64,000 bases of DNA from DAHUXD01 sp963805495 (GCA_963805495.1 CAWDUQ010000001.1:744001-808000); one strand, 5' to 3'; numbered from the stretch's first letter, positions 8,439 to 16,980 are shown. Notes: generated from the letters alone by a model not told the origin. A program made the numbers and translations.

Positions 8439-8880
8439 TTATTCTTCCCGGTCCGCTCTGCTCCTCAGTAGCTCAATGGCAGAGCATCCGGCTGTTAACC
8501 GGAGGGTTGTAGGTTCAAATCCTACCTGAGGAGCCATATCCGACTCGGCGGTCTGGATCTGCCGTCGATATCTGAAAATCAAAGATGTTGGCGGGGTTCC
8601 AAATCCTCGCTGACGGTCGAATTCAAGGGCCTCGGGGAAAACGATCTTTTGGAACCCTTGCTTCTGGTCGAGATTGAACTCGGTCCATGCCCTGGCTGGG
8701 TTCTTGATCCCGTGCTCCGAAGTCGAGGACGCCCTTCAACTCGCGCTCCTCCATGACCTCGACGGGGTGATCTGACATCACGAAAGCAAGCTCGTCTTCG
8801 ATCTGCGCAAGCTGCTTTCGATAGGCAGCGTGGTCGATCAGATCGTCCACGAACTTCGAGAGAGTAGCGATCCGATTCGC
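8439..8880 (-). pseudogene. C-terminal remnant of a serine recombinase, reading antisense through tRNA-Asn
   Basis: Reading leftward from about 8880, the segment encodes KFVDDLIDHAAYRKQLAQIE and then EERELKGVLDF. This is the helical region that follows the catalytic domain in large serine recombinases. A two-base deletion near 8715, judged against the second copy at 10811-11036, shifts the frame. After it the frame reads FNLDQKQGFQKIVFPEALEF and LIFRYRRQIQTAESDMAP. It then passes without a break into the antisense of the tRNA, giving QVGFEPTTLRLTAGCSAIEL, and stops at TAA (8439-8441). This tail type is known from recombinases of elements that integrate at tRNA genes. The catalytic N-terminal domain is absent, so the gene is dead. 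Confidence 0.72.
8462..8536 (+). tRNA. tRNA-Asn (anticodon GUU)
   Basis: Complete cloverleaf with acceptor stem TCCTCAG / CTGAGGA, D-arm GCTC...GAGC, anticodon loop CTGTTAA with GTT at 8494-8496, and T-arm GTAGG-TTCAAAT-CCTAC. The discriminator base is G at 8533 and CCA is encoded at 8534-8536. The antisense strand is also the end of a recombinase-like reading frame, which marks the 3' end of this tRNA as an integration site. Confidence 0.97.
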
Positions 8881-8882
8881 CC

Positions 8883-10658
8883 TCAGTACTTCCAGCTCTT
8901 CAGGTCGGCGCCGGCGGGCGCGGTTGCCTCAATGTGCGTCACCATTTGCCAGATGAGGACGGGAAGCGCGTTCAGGCGTTCGATCCGGGGCGCGTCGAGG
9001 CGGACGCCAGCATAGCAATGGGGCTGCAGGGGGGCGTAGTCGAAGGTGGCGTTGGCCGGGGGATACAGCTTGGGGTCGGTGAGCACGGCTTCGGTGAGGT
9101 GAACGGCGTTGTTGAGATACCACGTGTCCATGTCGCCAACCGTGAAGCGGAGCTTGCCCACCAGCTTGGGACCCAGCGTCACCCAGTCGCGTTTCATGAT
9201 GTTGCTGAGGTCATAGTGTTCGCGCCAGTACTCAGCGACTGACTTGTCGATCTGGCCGGTGCGCTTGTCCCAGATTGGCTTGGGGTAACCATCGTCGCCC
9301 ATGGGGCTGAAGACGGCCTGCCAGATGTCCCATTGCTCCCCGGAGCGGGAATGTGTTCCGAGCACAAGCTCGTAGCGATTCTCCTGTTCCATGGTGGAGT
9401 CGAGAATGCCGTTGGTTTTGCGCTTGTCGGGGAGCGGGACCTGTAGAAAAGGGCCCTGGCGAAAAAACGCATTCTCATCGTCATAAATGTTGACGGTGCC
9501 ATACGCTCGGAAGTCAATCGGGTCAGGACAAGCGACCCAGGCGCCGTTGATGTCGTCGGGATAGAACACCTGGACGCCGAGGCTTTCCCATCCACCTGTG
9601 GAGCCGCCGAAAACCGTCCGCGCCCAACCCTGGCCGAGGCCACGGAACTGCTTTTCGATCATGGGCAGCAGCTCGTGCATGATGGCGTCGCCGTAGGGCC
9701 CGAGGTTGGCTGAGTTCACGGCGTAAGAATCGTCGAAATATGGATTGGCGTGCTGTGGCATCACGATCAGCACGCGGGGCAGGCGACCGCTGGTCCAAGC
9801 TTGAAAAAAGCTCCAGCCAACTTCCTGCAGCTCCCTCTCCTTGGAGTCGGCCCATTCCGCACCGGCCCCGGGATCGGGTGGAGTCGCCCGAAAGCCGGGA
9901 AAGAAGTGGCGATGGTAGTGGTCTTCCGAGATGAGAACGGGGTAGTGCGCATCCGGGTGCTCGTCCCAGCCGTCAGGCACGAGCACAACCGCGCCGATAT
10001 CCGTGGGACGACCCCAGAACCTTGTCAGCAGCTCACTGCGCATGCGAACGTGTTTTTCCCACTTGGTGTCTTCCGCGGAAGGAGGCCGGGTGATCGGGCG
10101 CCAGTCGAGCATCGAGTCAACGTCGGCGAGTTCCTTTTCCAGCGGGGGAACTTTGCGATCGAGGATGATGCGAATGGGGCCTGATTTTCTGTGATCGAGA
10201 TGCAGCTTTTCCACCTTGCTCAGGAAATTACCGGGCTTGGTCTGCCAGTGCTGGCCTTCACCCTTGTCCGGTGGCAACGAGACGACCTTGCCGTTGCCGA
10301 GGTGAAAAGTCTCGTAGACATTGAGCACGACCTGCACGTAGTAGTCACCCGGCGGGAGGTCGCGCAAGGTCTCTAGGGGGAAGCCGAGTGTGGCGGAATC
10401 GACACGAGCGGCGGCGCCGGGCGCGAGGGCATCCACATCGACACCGAAGGCCTGCTGGGAATTGATACCTTCGACCACGCCGAAACGAGGCTCCTTCTTA
10501 TCGTCCTTGGACAGGATGAGCAGAATGTGGCCGTCCACAGGAGAGGCTGAGAGTTCTTTGGTGAAGGAGATTTCGAAAGTCAGAGGCGCTTGGGCCGCTG
10601 CAAGAGCGGGCAAAGTGAGAATCAGGAAGGCGGCAGTGAAGTCCAAGAGACGGCGCAT
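8883..10658 (-). CDS. Secreted putative esterase (alpha/beta hydrolase, enterochelin-esterase-like)
   Basis: Exported hydrolase of 591 residues. A signal peptide (RRLLDFTAAFLILTLPALAAAQA) is followed by a beta-rich region of about 200 residues and then an alpha/beta-hydrolase domain. That domain has the nucleophile elbow GGSTGGW and resembles the Esterase_D/Fes group. The natural substrate is unknown. The ATG at 10658 has an excellent ribosome site (AGGAGG, reading the minus strand), better than the start codons further upstream. Two 60-base stretches that I counted (from 9481 and from 10141) are 53% G+C, well below the neighbouring genes. It sits between two truncated recombinase copies, so it is probably acquired cargo. 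Confidence 0.83.
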   Translation of the reverse strand: MRRLLDFTAAFLILTLPALAAAQAPLTFEISFTKELSASPVDGHILLILSKDDKKEPRFGVVEGINSQQAFGVDVDALAPGAAARVDSATLGFPLETLRDLPPGDYYVQVVLNVYETFHLGNGKVVSLPPDKGEGQHWQTKPGNFLSKVEKLHLDHRKSGPIRIILDRKVPPLEKELADVDSMLDWRPITRPPSAEDTKWEKHVRMRSELLTRFWGRPTDIGAVVLVPDGWDEHPDAHYPVLISEDHYHRHFFPGFRATPPDPGAGAEWADSKERELQEVGWSFFQAWTSGRLPRVLIVMPQHANPYFDDSYAVNSANLGPYGDAIMHELLPMIEKQFRGLGQGWARTVFGGSTGGWESLGVQVFYPDDINGAWVACPDPIDFRAYGTVNIYDDENAFFRQGPFLQVPLPDKRKTNGILDSTMEQENRYELVLGTHSRSGEQWDIWQAVFSPMGDDGYPKPIWDKRTGQIDKSVAEYWREHYDLSNIMKRDWVTLGPKLVGKLRFTVGDMDTWYLNNAVHLTEAVLTDPKLYPPANATFDYAPLQPHCYAGVRLDAPRIERLNALPVLIWQMVTHIEATAPAGADLKSWKY

Positions 10659-10754
10659 CGGTTCCTCCTGGGGGAGCACAGCGAGAGAAAAGTGACGTGT
10701 CGCAAATCCCAGGCCCGCCATCACTCTACGCCGGAACCGAACGGGACGGCCCGA

Positions 10755-10820
10755 AGCCCCGCCAATTCCCGCAGCCGGCCCCCGAAATGGTTCCAACGGG
10801 GAACTATGTGGGGAGCCATA
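10755..10820 (+). repeat. Dispersed repeat ending in GGAGCCA, copy A
   Basis: About 66 bases, roughly 80% identical to 13878-13943. Both copies carry CCCCCGAAA, GGTTCCAAC and GGGAACT and end at GGAGCCA, the same seven bases as the 3' end of tRNA-Asn with its CCA. In this copy the recombinase remnant begins at that GGAGCCA. Confidence 0.6.
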
Positions 10821-11036
10821 TTGGACTCGCCGGTCTGGATCTGACGTAAATATCTGAAAATCAAGATGTGTGTGTGTGGGCCAAATCCTCGCTGGGGGTC
10901 GAATTCCACGGCCTCGGGGAAAACGATCTTTTGAAACCTCTGCTTCTGGTCAAGAACTCGGCCCATGCCCTGGCTGGGTTCTTGAGCACGTGCTCCGCGA
11001 AGTCGAGGGCGCCCTTGAACTCGCGCTCCTCCGATC
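10811..11036 (-). pseudogene. Second serine recombinase C-terminal remnant
   Basis: A diverged direct copy of the remnant at 8537-8760. Reading leftward it encodes EEREFKGALDFAEHVLKNPA and ARAWAEF. After a frameshift it gives LDQKQRFQKIVFPEAVEFDP and LIFRYLRQIQTGESNMAP. The similarity to the first copy ends exactly at the ATGGCTCC corresponding to the tRNA 3' end. Beyond it this copy continues into a different repeated sequence (HIVPRWNHFGG) instead of tRNA antisense. It contains a short TG run (10866-10877) and is not expressed as a protein. Confidence 0.65.
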
Positions 11037-11122
11037 CCTGCGCTCATCCGCCCCCCCGCCCCGAGGGCCGGCCCTGTCCACCGCGGCTGCGCCGACGCCC
11101 CGAAGCTCCGCCCCTCGCGGCC

Positions 11123-13015
11123 CTAGGGGCCGTAGAGCTTGAGGCCGAAGGTCTTGGCGAGAAAGACCGCCATCTGCCCGCGATTGATCGTGAGGTTCGG
11201 GCAGAAGTTGCCGCCACCACAGCCCCCGGTGATGGCCTCGGCCGCGAGTTGCTCGATCCAGTTCGCAAACTGGGACGGACACAGCACGTCGTTGAATACT
11301 CCGATGCAGTTGGGCGGAAGGTACGCCGACCCGTGCTTGGCCTTGAGGAGGAAAACGGCCATCTGGGCGCGAGTGACGGCATTGCCGGGACAGTAGTTCC
11401 CGTTCCCACAGCCTCCCGTGATCTGGAAGCCCGCCAGCTTCTCGATCCATTGGTCGGCGAAGTCGCCGGCGTGCACGTCGCCGAAAACCGTGCCTGTGGC
11501 CGGCGGGGGCGCGACATTCGGGCCGAACTTGCCCTTCAGCAGGAACACCGCCATCTGGGCGCGGGTGACGGAGCCGGTCGGGCAGTAGTTCCCGCCACCG
11601 CAGCCGCCCGTGACGCCGCTGTGAATCAGGTTCTCGATGAAGGCGTAGAACGGATGCGTCGTCGGCACGTCGGGGAAGCTGCCGCCGATGTGCAGGCCCC
11701 AGCTCCGCGTGATGGTGCCCGCGCTCAGACTCTCTGTGAACGTCGCATCCCAATGCGGCGTCGGGCGCGCGCCGGAGACTGTCATCCGGTAGCAGTTTCC
11801 GTCGCCGTCGCAGTCCGAGATCGCGCCGCTCGCGACGGTGCCGTAGTCGGCCTGGGTGTCGTCGATCGTGTAGGTCGGGCCCCCCGGCCCGATCAAAGCG
11901 GAAGCGGTCCCCGTGAAGCTTTGCGTTTGGGCTCCGACCAGCGTGTTTTTCCACGCCGGCGCGACCTGGACCGTCTCGCCCGACTCGAGCACGCCGTTGA
12001 CGTTGGAATTCGTGCCGGTCGCGGCGTTGGCGTCGACTGCCATGAGTTGCGGGGTCAGCGAAGCGGGGGTGATGCGCCCGATCTTGCTGGCCGTTTGCTC
12101 CGTGAACCAGAGGTTGCCGTCGGGACCCGCCGTGATCCAGATCGGCCCGCTGCTCGCCGTGGGTATCGGGAACTCGGTGATGTCCCCCTGAGGCGTGATC
12201 CGGCCGATTTGATTGCCGCTGGTGGAGAGCTCCGCGAACCAGAGGTTGCCGTCGGGCCCGGCCGCGATGCCGACAGGGCCGCTGCTCGCCGTCGGAATCG
12301 GAAACTCCGTGATGACTCCGGCCGTCGTGATCCGGCCAATCTTGTTGCCGTCCTCCTCGGCGAACCAGAGGTTGCCGTCCGGGCCGACGGTGATGCCCTG
12401 GGGCGCGCTGCTCGCGGTCGTGACCGGGAACTCGGTGACGACGCCGGCCGTCGTGATCCGGCCGATCCTGTTGCCGTCGTGCTCCGTGAACCACAGGTTG
12501 CCGTCGGGCCCCGCCACGATGTGCAAGGGACTCAAGCCCCCCGTGAGCGTCGGGAACTCGGTGACGACGCCGGCCGTCGTGATCCGGCCGATCTTGTGGG
12601 CTCCGCCTTCCGCGAACCAGAGGTTGCCGTCGGGGCCGGTCGTAATCCCGGAGAGCCCGGCATTGGCCGAGAGGACCGGAAACTCGGTCACGCCGCCCGT
12701 CGGGGTGATGCGCCCGATCTTGTTGGCGCCCAGGTCACTGAACCAGAGGTTCCCGTCCGGCCCGCCTGTGATGTACGTGGGGAGGCCGCCGGTCGATCCA
12801 ATCGGAAACTCGGTGATGCCGCCGGCCGGCGTGATCCGCCCGATCTTGTTGGTGAAGAACTCCGTGAACCAGAGGTTCCCGTCCGAGCCGGACGCGATCC
12901 CGTTGGGGGCGGCCGCAGGGGTGGTCGTGGGGAATTCGGTGATGACCTGGCCGGAGACGGTCGCCGCCAGAAACACGGCGAGCAGGGACGGGACGACCCT
13001 CGTCGGCAGCGGCAT
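11123..13015 (-). CDS. Secreted seven-bladed Vgb-like beta-propeller with cysteine-containing SLH-like repeats
   Basis: Exported surface protein of 630 residues. After a signal peptide (TRVVPSLLAVFLAATVSGQ) come seven tandem units of about 42 residues, residues 25-320. Each has the form xTEFP...GPDGNLWFxE...NKIGRITxxG, as in virginiamycin B lyase-type propellers. A beta-rich module of about 130 residues follows (VLESGETV, IDDTQADYG, PHWDATFTESL). Three C-terminal repeats have the core ITGGCGxGNYCP...TRAQMAVFLLK, resembling S-layer homology domains, and the protein ends FGLKLYGP. The propeller may be structural; enzyme activity is not implied. The same C-terminal cassette recurs in the products at 30416-33170 and 44062-47004. 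ATG at 13015 is chosen because the signal peptide starts there. Confidence 0.85.
   Translation of the reverse strand: MPLPTRVVPSLLAVFLAATVSGQVITEFPTTTPAAAPNGIASGSDGNLWFTEFFTNKIGRITPAGGITEFPIGSTGGLPTYITGGPDGNLWFSDLGANKIGRITPTGGVTEFPVLSANAGLSGITTGPDGNLWFAEGGAHKIGRITTAGVVTEFPTLTGGLSPLHIVAGPDGNLWFTEHDGNRIGRITTAGVVTEFPVTTASSAPQGITVGPDGNLWFAEEDGNKIGRITTAGVITEFPIPTASSGPVGIAAGPDGNLWFAELSTSGNQIGRITPQGDITEFPIPTASSGPIWITAGPDGNLWFTEQTASKIGRITPASLTPQLMAVDANAATGTNSNVNGVLESGETVQVAPAWKNTLVGAQTQSFTGTASALIGPGGPTYTIDDTQADYGTVASGAISDCDGDGNCYRMTVSGARPTPHWDATFTESLSAGTITRSWGLHIGGSFPDVPTTHPFYAFIENLIHSGVTGGCGGGNYCPTGSVTRAQMAVFLLKGKFGPNVAPPPATGTVFGDVHAGDFADQWIEKLAGFQITGGCGNGNYCPGNAVTRAQMAVFLLKAKHGSAYLPPNCIGVFNDVLCPSQFANWIEQLAAEAITGGCGGGNFCPNLTINRGQMAVFLAKTFGLKLYGP
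12057..12943 (-). repeat. Seven tandem propeller-blade repeats (about 126 bp each)
   Basis: DNA-level tandem repeat inside the propeller gene, with period of 120 to 132 bases. Recurrent words include AACCAGAGGTTGCCGTC on the plus strand. Blades five to seven are nearly identical at the protein level (PTASSGP...GPDGNLWF), which suggests recent internal duplication. Confidence 0.8.
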
Positions 13016-13055
13016 GTTGTACTCCGTTTTGGCGAGCACACTACCGCGTTCCTGC

Positions 13056-13095
13056 CCTCGGGGACAGGATAATGACCTCAGGGACAGGTTGATCA
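13056..13095 (+). repeat. Two adjacent 20-base direct repeats with GGGACAGG core
   Basis: CCTCGGGGACAGGATAATGA (13056-13075) is followed immediately by CCTCAGGGACAGGTTGATCA (13076-13095), 16 of 20 bases identical. A further GGACAGGTGAC lies at 13329-13339. They lie upstream of the propeller gene in a region without coding signal. Function is not known. Confidence 0.55.
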
Positions 13096-13340
13096 AGACA
13101 CGGCGTGATCGGGCGACTCTCGACCACCGCCCCTCGGAGGGACCCGAACGGGGCAAACGGGTGCCGAGGTCACTACAGGTCAATGACTTGGGGTCAATAT
13201 TCGATGTGCGACAGCGTGCGAAGTCTCCCGAAGTAACCGAGGTGGGATGAGAAGACCGACCTCTCTACGCAGTCACCGATAAGGCGCTGCAGGTTCTGCC
13301 GCTTGAACTCTAGAGGATCAAGGTGGTGGACAGGTGACAG

Positions 13341-13835
13341 TTGCTTGCTGCAATCCGTGAGGGCGAGCGTGGCGTCTCGCTCGATCCGGTGTCGAAGGAT
13401 GCCGAGAGCGGCCCCTACGACCAGCACCAGCTCGCACGGAGCGACATCCTCGTCGGTGAGCCTGAGAAGGCGCTCGACCGGCTCGAACCGCTTCAGTCCG
13501 AACGGCGTCGAGATTCAAGAGTTGACGAGCCCGGTTTCGCCCGACGGCCGCTCCGTCGTCGGGTTTCGAGAGGGCAGGGCCTGGGTCTATCCGATCGACG
13601 GCGGCGGCGAGGGGCGGGCGGTGCCCGGGGTTACGGCGGACGATCGAGTCATCCAGTGGAGCGCGGATTCTTCCTCCTCGATCTCGAGACAGGCCAGAAG
13701 CGTCTTTGGAAAGAATTTCCTCTCGACGAATCGGTAGGGTTCGTCCGGGTGCGCGTGACGCCGGACGGCCGCTTCTACGTCTACGGCGCGGTGAAAGGGC
13801 TCTCCGAGCTCTATCTCGTCGAGGGGCTGCGCTGA
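13341..13835 (+). pseudogene. Fused and frameshifted remnants of kinase-TPR / TolB-propeller genes
   Basis: Three pieces in two frames. First comes EKALDRLEPL preceded by AIREGERGVSLDPVSKDAES, typical of the C-terminal TPR region of TolB-containing Ser/Thr kinases. Next, in another frame, comes a PD40 propeller piece, SPVSPDGRSVVGFREGRAWV. Finally, back in the first frame, comes LLDLETGQKRLWKEFPL followed by VTPDGRFYVYGAVKGLSELY and a stop at 13833. The last piece is the usual C-terminus of a second kinase of this kind. No start or kinase domain is present. The pieces appear to derive from at least two genes joined by deletion. Confidence 0.65.
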
Positions 13836-13877
13836 CGGATTTCCACCGAGCTCGTCGCCCGGGCGGTGGTCGCGCGC

Positions 13878-13943
13878 AGCCTTGCGAATCCCCGCAACCA
13901 ACCCCCGAAAAGGTTCCAACTGGGAACTGTGGTGGGAGCCAAT
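13878..13943 (+). repeat. Dispersed repeat ending in GGAGCCA, copy B
   Basis: Partner of the repeat at 10755-10820. Here the sequence to the right of GGAGCCA is the upstream region of the kinase gene at 13996, with no recombinase remnant. Confidence 0.6.
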
Positions 13944-13995
13944 ACTCTTCGCACATTCGGTCCGAGAACCGCGGTGTAGAGTTCTTGACCATCGG

Positions 13996-16704
13996 ATGAC
14001 GCTCTCCGGCGGAACACGTCTCGGCCCCTACGAAGTCCTCGCACCGCTCGGCGCAGGTGGGATGGGAGAGGTGTACCGGGCGGCGGACTCGCGCCTCTCG
14101 AGAGACGTCGCGCTCAAGGTCCTGCCGGAGGAATTCTTCGAGGACGGGGATCGCGTCGCGCGTTTCGAGCGGGAAGCGAAGTCCCTGGCCGCGCTGAATC
14201 ACCCGGGAATCGCTGCCGTCTATTCCTTCGAGGAGATTTCCGGGCGCCACATCCTGGTCATGGAGCTCGTCGAGGGGGAAGGCCTCGACGAGAAGATCGC
14301 CTCTGGCCCTCTTCCGCCGGATGAGTCCCTCGCGTACGCCAGGCAGATTGCCGAGGCGCTCGAGGCGGCGCACGAGAAGGGCATCGTTCACCGGGACCTG
14401 AAGCCCGCGAACGTGAAGGTCACGCCCGAAGGCAAGATCAAGCTCCTCGACTTCGGCCTCGCGAAAATCTTCGAGTCCGATCCGACCGGCTCTTCACCGT
14501 CGGCCACGCGCTCGCCGACGCTGACCGGCCGAGCGACGGCGGCGGGCATGATCCTCGGGACCGCGGCGTACATGAGTCCCGAGCAGGCGCGGGGCAGGGC
14601 GGTCGACAAGCGCAGCGACGTGTGGGCGTTCGGGTGCGTGCTCTACGAGATGTTGACGGGGAAACGGCTCTTCATCGGGGAGACCGTTTCCGACACGCTC
14701 GCCGCGGTGTTGCGGCACGAAATCTCCTTGAACGACCTTCCGCCGGCTGTGCCTTCGACGGTGCGGCGACTCATGGTTCGCTGTCTCGAGCGCGATCCCA
14801 AAAACCGTCTGCGCGACATTGGCGAGGCGCGCATCGTGCTCGACGAAGTGGCCTCCGGCCGCGTGGAGGAGACCGACGCCTCGCTCGCGGGCGCTGCCGA
14901 GCCGACGAAAAAGAAGGGCTGGCTGCCGTGGGCGCTCGCCGGGATCGCGATCGTCGCGGCGGTTGCGTTGGCGATCGTCCAGTTCCGTGCGCCGCGCTCC
15001 GAGCCGGCGCAGGCGATCCGCTTCGACATCGCGCGGCCCGAGTCCTCTTCTCCGACCAACCGCGGCAAGTTCTTCGAGCTGTCGCCGGACGGCCGATTCC
15101 TGGCGATCGTCGAGGCGGGCGAGCTCTGGGTCCGACCCCTCGACTCGGTCTCCGCCCGCCGAATCGAAGGGATCGAAGACGCGACCTATCCGTTCTGGTC
15201 GCCCGACAGCGCCTGGATCGGCTTCTTCGCCGAGAACGAGTTGAGAAAGGTCGCGCGCGACGGCGGCCGGGCGCAGAAGATCTGCGCGGCGCCGGGCGGC
15301 CGCGGCGCAAGCTGGTCAGCGGACGGCGTGATCCTCTTCAGCGACCGCTTCGGGAACCGGGGACTGTCTCGAGTGAGCGCCCAGGGCGGCGTACCGGCGG
15401 CGGTGACGCGCCTGGCCACTGAAGCGGCCAGCGACGCCCACCGCTACCCGCAGTTCCTGCCCGACGGCAAGAGCTTCCTCTTCCTCTACCTGGCGCCGTC
15501 GCCGGAGGTCGCGGGGGTCTATCTCGGGAAGCTCGACGGCGGCCCACCCGAGCGCGTGCTCAAGGGTTCCGATCAGGCGGTCTTTGCGCGCGCCGTCGGG
15601 AGCGGGAGCGGATACCTCCTTCACCGGCGCGAGACCACGCTGATGGCGCAATCATTCGACTTCGGCAGCCGCAGGAAAATCGGCGAGGAGGTGCCGGTGG
15701 CGAACGGCGTCGGCGTCGGCGCCAACACCGGTTCCGGGGCCTTCACGCTCTCGGCGAACGGCCTGCTGGCGTTCAGCGCCGACGCGGCCACGAGCAGCGA
15801 GTTCGTCTGGATCGGAAGTTCCGGGGAACGGGGTGAGCGGCTCGGCTCCGCCAACGCGGAGATGGGCGATTTCTACGGACTCTCGCTCGCGCGCGGCGGG
15901 CGACGACTGGCCTTCGGCGCCGGCAATCCGCCCGACATCTTCACACAGTCGCTCTCGGGAGGCGAGCCGTCGAGGTTCACCTTCGGCCCCGCGCCGGGGT
16001 GGGCGTACCCGATCTGGTCCCCCGACGGCAGCGAGATCGTCTACACGACGCAGGATCTGGTCGGCCTTCCGCAGTACGAGATCCGCCGCCGGCGCGCCGA
16101 TCGCGCCGGCGGCGAAGAGATGCTGCTTTCCGCGAAGTCGTTCCTCTTTCCGTGGGACTGGTCACCGGACGGCGGTTCGATTCTCTACGGCGACGACCGA
16201 GGAGACCTCTGGCTGTTGCCGCTCGCCGGCAAGCGGAAGCCGGTCGCCTTCATCACCGCTCCCGGCCAGCTAGCGTACGCGCAGTTCTCGCCCGACGGGC
16301 GGCTGGTCGCCTACGCCAGCGACGAGCAGGGGCAGTTCCAGGTCTTCGTCGCGACCGTCCCGCCGAGCGGCGCACTCTGGCAGATTTCGACCGGCGGCGG
16401 CTCGATGCCGCGCTGGCGGCGCGACGGGCGCGAGCTCTACTACAGATCCAATGACGGTACGTTGATGGCCGTCGCGCTCGGCGCCGGACCGGGCACCGCG
16501 GCGATTGAGGAGCGTTCCGCGCCGCGACCCCTCTTCACCGGCATCCCCTCGTCGGGAAACTCGCCGATCTTCACCTACGCGCCCGACGACGACGGCCACC
16601 GTTTTCTCGTCGCCTCCACCAAGAGGGGCGCGCAGGAACCGATCACTCTGCTCGTGAACTGGCCGACCGTGCTCGCCAGGCGCGCACACGACGGCGCATC
16701 GTGA
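13996..16704 (+). CDS. Membrane Ser/Thr protein kinase with C-terminal TolB/PD40 propeller
   Basis: Receptor-type kinase of 902 residues. Residues 12-280 are a complete kinase domain: glycine loop LGAGGMGEVY, Lys41, HRDLKPAN with Asp134, and DFG at 152-154. Near residues 312-330 is one membrane span (WALAGIAIVAAVALAIVQF). The remaining 570 residues carry repeated PDGR, SPDGSEIVY and FSPDGRLVAYAS motifs of a TolB/WD40-like propeller, predicted to lie outside and to sense a ligand or partner. This architecture is common in Acidobacteriota and Gemmatimonadota. ATG at 13996 directly precedes the kinase fold. Its TGA overlaps the GTG of the truncated kinase that follows. Confidence 0.9.
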   Translation: MTLSGGTRLGPYEVLAPLGAGGMGEVYRAADSRLSRDVALKVLPEEFFEDGDRVARFEREAKSLAALNHPGIAAVYSFEEISGRHILVMELVEGEGLDEKIASGPLPPDESLAYARQIAEALEAAHEKGIVHRDLKPANVKVTPEGKIKLLDFGLAKIFESDPTGSSPSATRSPTLTGRATAAGMILGTAAYMSPEQARGRAVDKRSDVWAFGCVLYEMLTGKRLFIGETVSDTLAAVLRHEISLNDLPPAVPSTVRRLMVRCLERDPKNRLRDIGEARIVLDEVASGRVEETDASLAGAAEPTKKKGWLPWALAGIAIVAAVALAIVQFRAPRSEPAQAIRFDIARPESSSPTNRGKFFELSPDGRFLAIVEAGELWVRPLDSVSARRIEGIEDATYPFWSPDSAWIGFFAENELRKVARDGGRAQKICAAPGGRGASWSADGVILFSDRFGNRGLSRVSAQGGVPAAVTRLATEAASDAHRYPQFLPDGKSFLFLYLAPSPEVAGVYLGKLDGGPPERVLKGSDQAVFARAVGSGSGYLLHRRETTLMAQSFDFGSRRKIGEEVPVANGVGVGANTGSGAFTLSANGLLAFSADAATSSEFVWIGSSGERGERLGSANAEMGDFYGLSLARGGRRLAFGAGNPPDIFTQSLSGGEPSRFTFGPAPGWAYPIWSPDGSEIVYTTQDLVGLPQYEIRRRRADRAGGEEMLLSAKSFLFPWDWSPDGGSILYGDDRGDLWLLPLAGKRKPVAFITAPGQLAYAQFSPDGRLVAYASDEQGQFQVFVATVPPSGALWQISTGGGSMPRWRRDGRELYYRSNDGTLMAVALGAGPGTAAIEERSAPRPLFTGIPSSGNSPIFTYAPDDDGHRFLVASTKRGAQEPITLLVNWPTVLARRAHDGAS

Positions 16705-16832
16705 CGATCTCTCCAGGCACTCACCTCGGCCCTTACGAGATTCTCGCGTCTCTGGGCGCGGGCGGGGTGGGGGAAGTGTATCCACTGCGCAAGAACCCGA
16801 GGTTCCAGAAGCTCGTCGCCGGTGGGAAGTAG
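16701..16832 (+). pseudogene. Truncated Ser/Thr kinase, N-terminus joined to a foreign C-terminus
   Basis: A GTG at 16701, overlapping the previous stop, opens a 43-codon frame. It begins like a kinase (SPGTHLGPYEILASLGAGGV, then GEVY) and jumps after the glycine loop to RKNPRFQKLVAGGK and a stop. The latter resembles the C-terminal end of TPR-containing kinases. An internal deletion of a whole gene, or of the space between two genes, is the simplest reading. Confidence 0.65.
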
Positions 16833-16920
16833 TCCTGGCCTGCCTCGGCGCGCCGCCCTCGAGCGACACTTGCGCAAGAGTCACCGCCGTGATGTTCGGG
16901 TGGTCGTTCTGCTGCCGACC

Positions 16921-16980
16921 GGCGGCTCGTCCAGTCGGCGCGCTTTGCGGCCGGCGGCGAGACGATCGTCTACGGCGCAG
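16921..16980 (+). pseudogene. Fragment of a kinase-associated propeller
   Basis: Twenty codons read RRLVQSARFAAGGETIVYGA, matching the first propeller blade found after the membrane span in kinase-TolB proteins. It has no start, and its frame runs directly into the S-layer fragment on the opposite strand. The short length limits certainty. Confidence 0.4.

Noticed and set aside
8623..8850. Stand-alone 75-codon gene downstream of tRNA-Asn
   Set aside because: Its first half is recombinase sequence and its second half is out of frame; it is part of the recombinase pseudogene.
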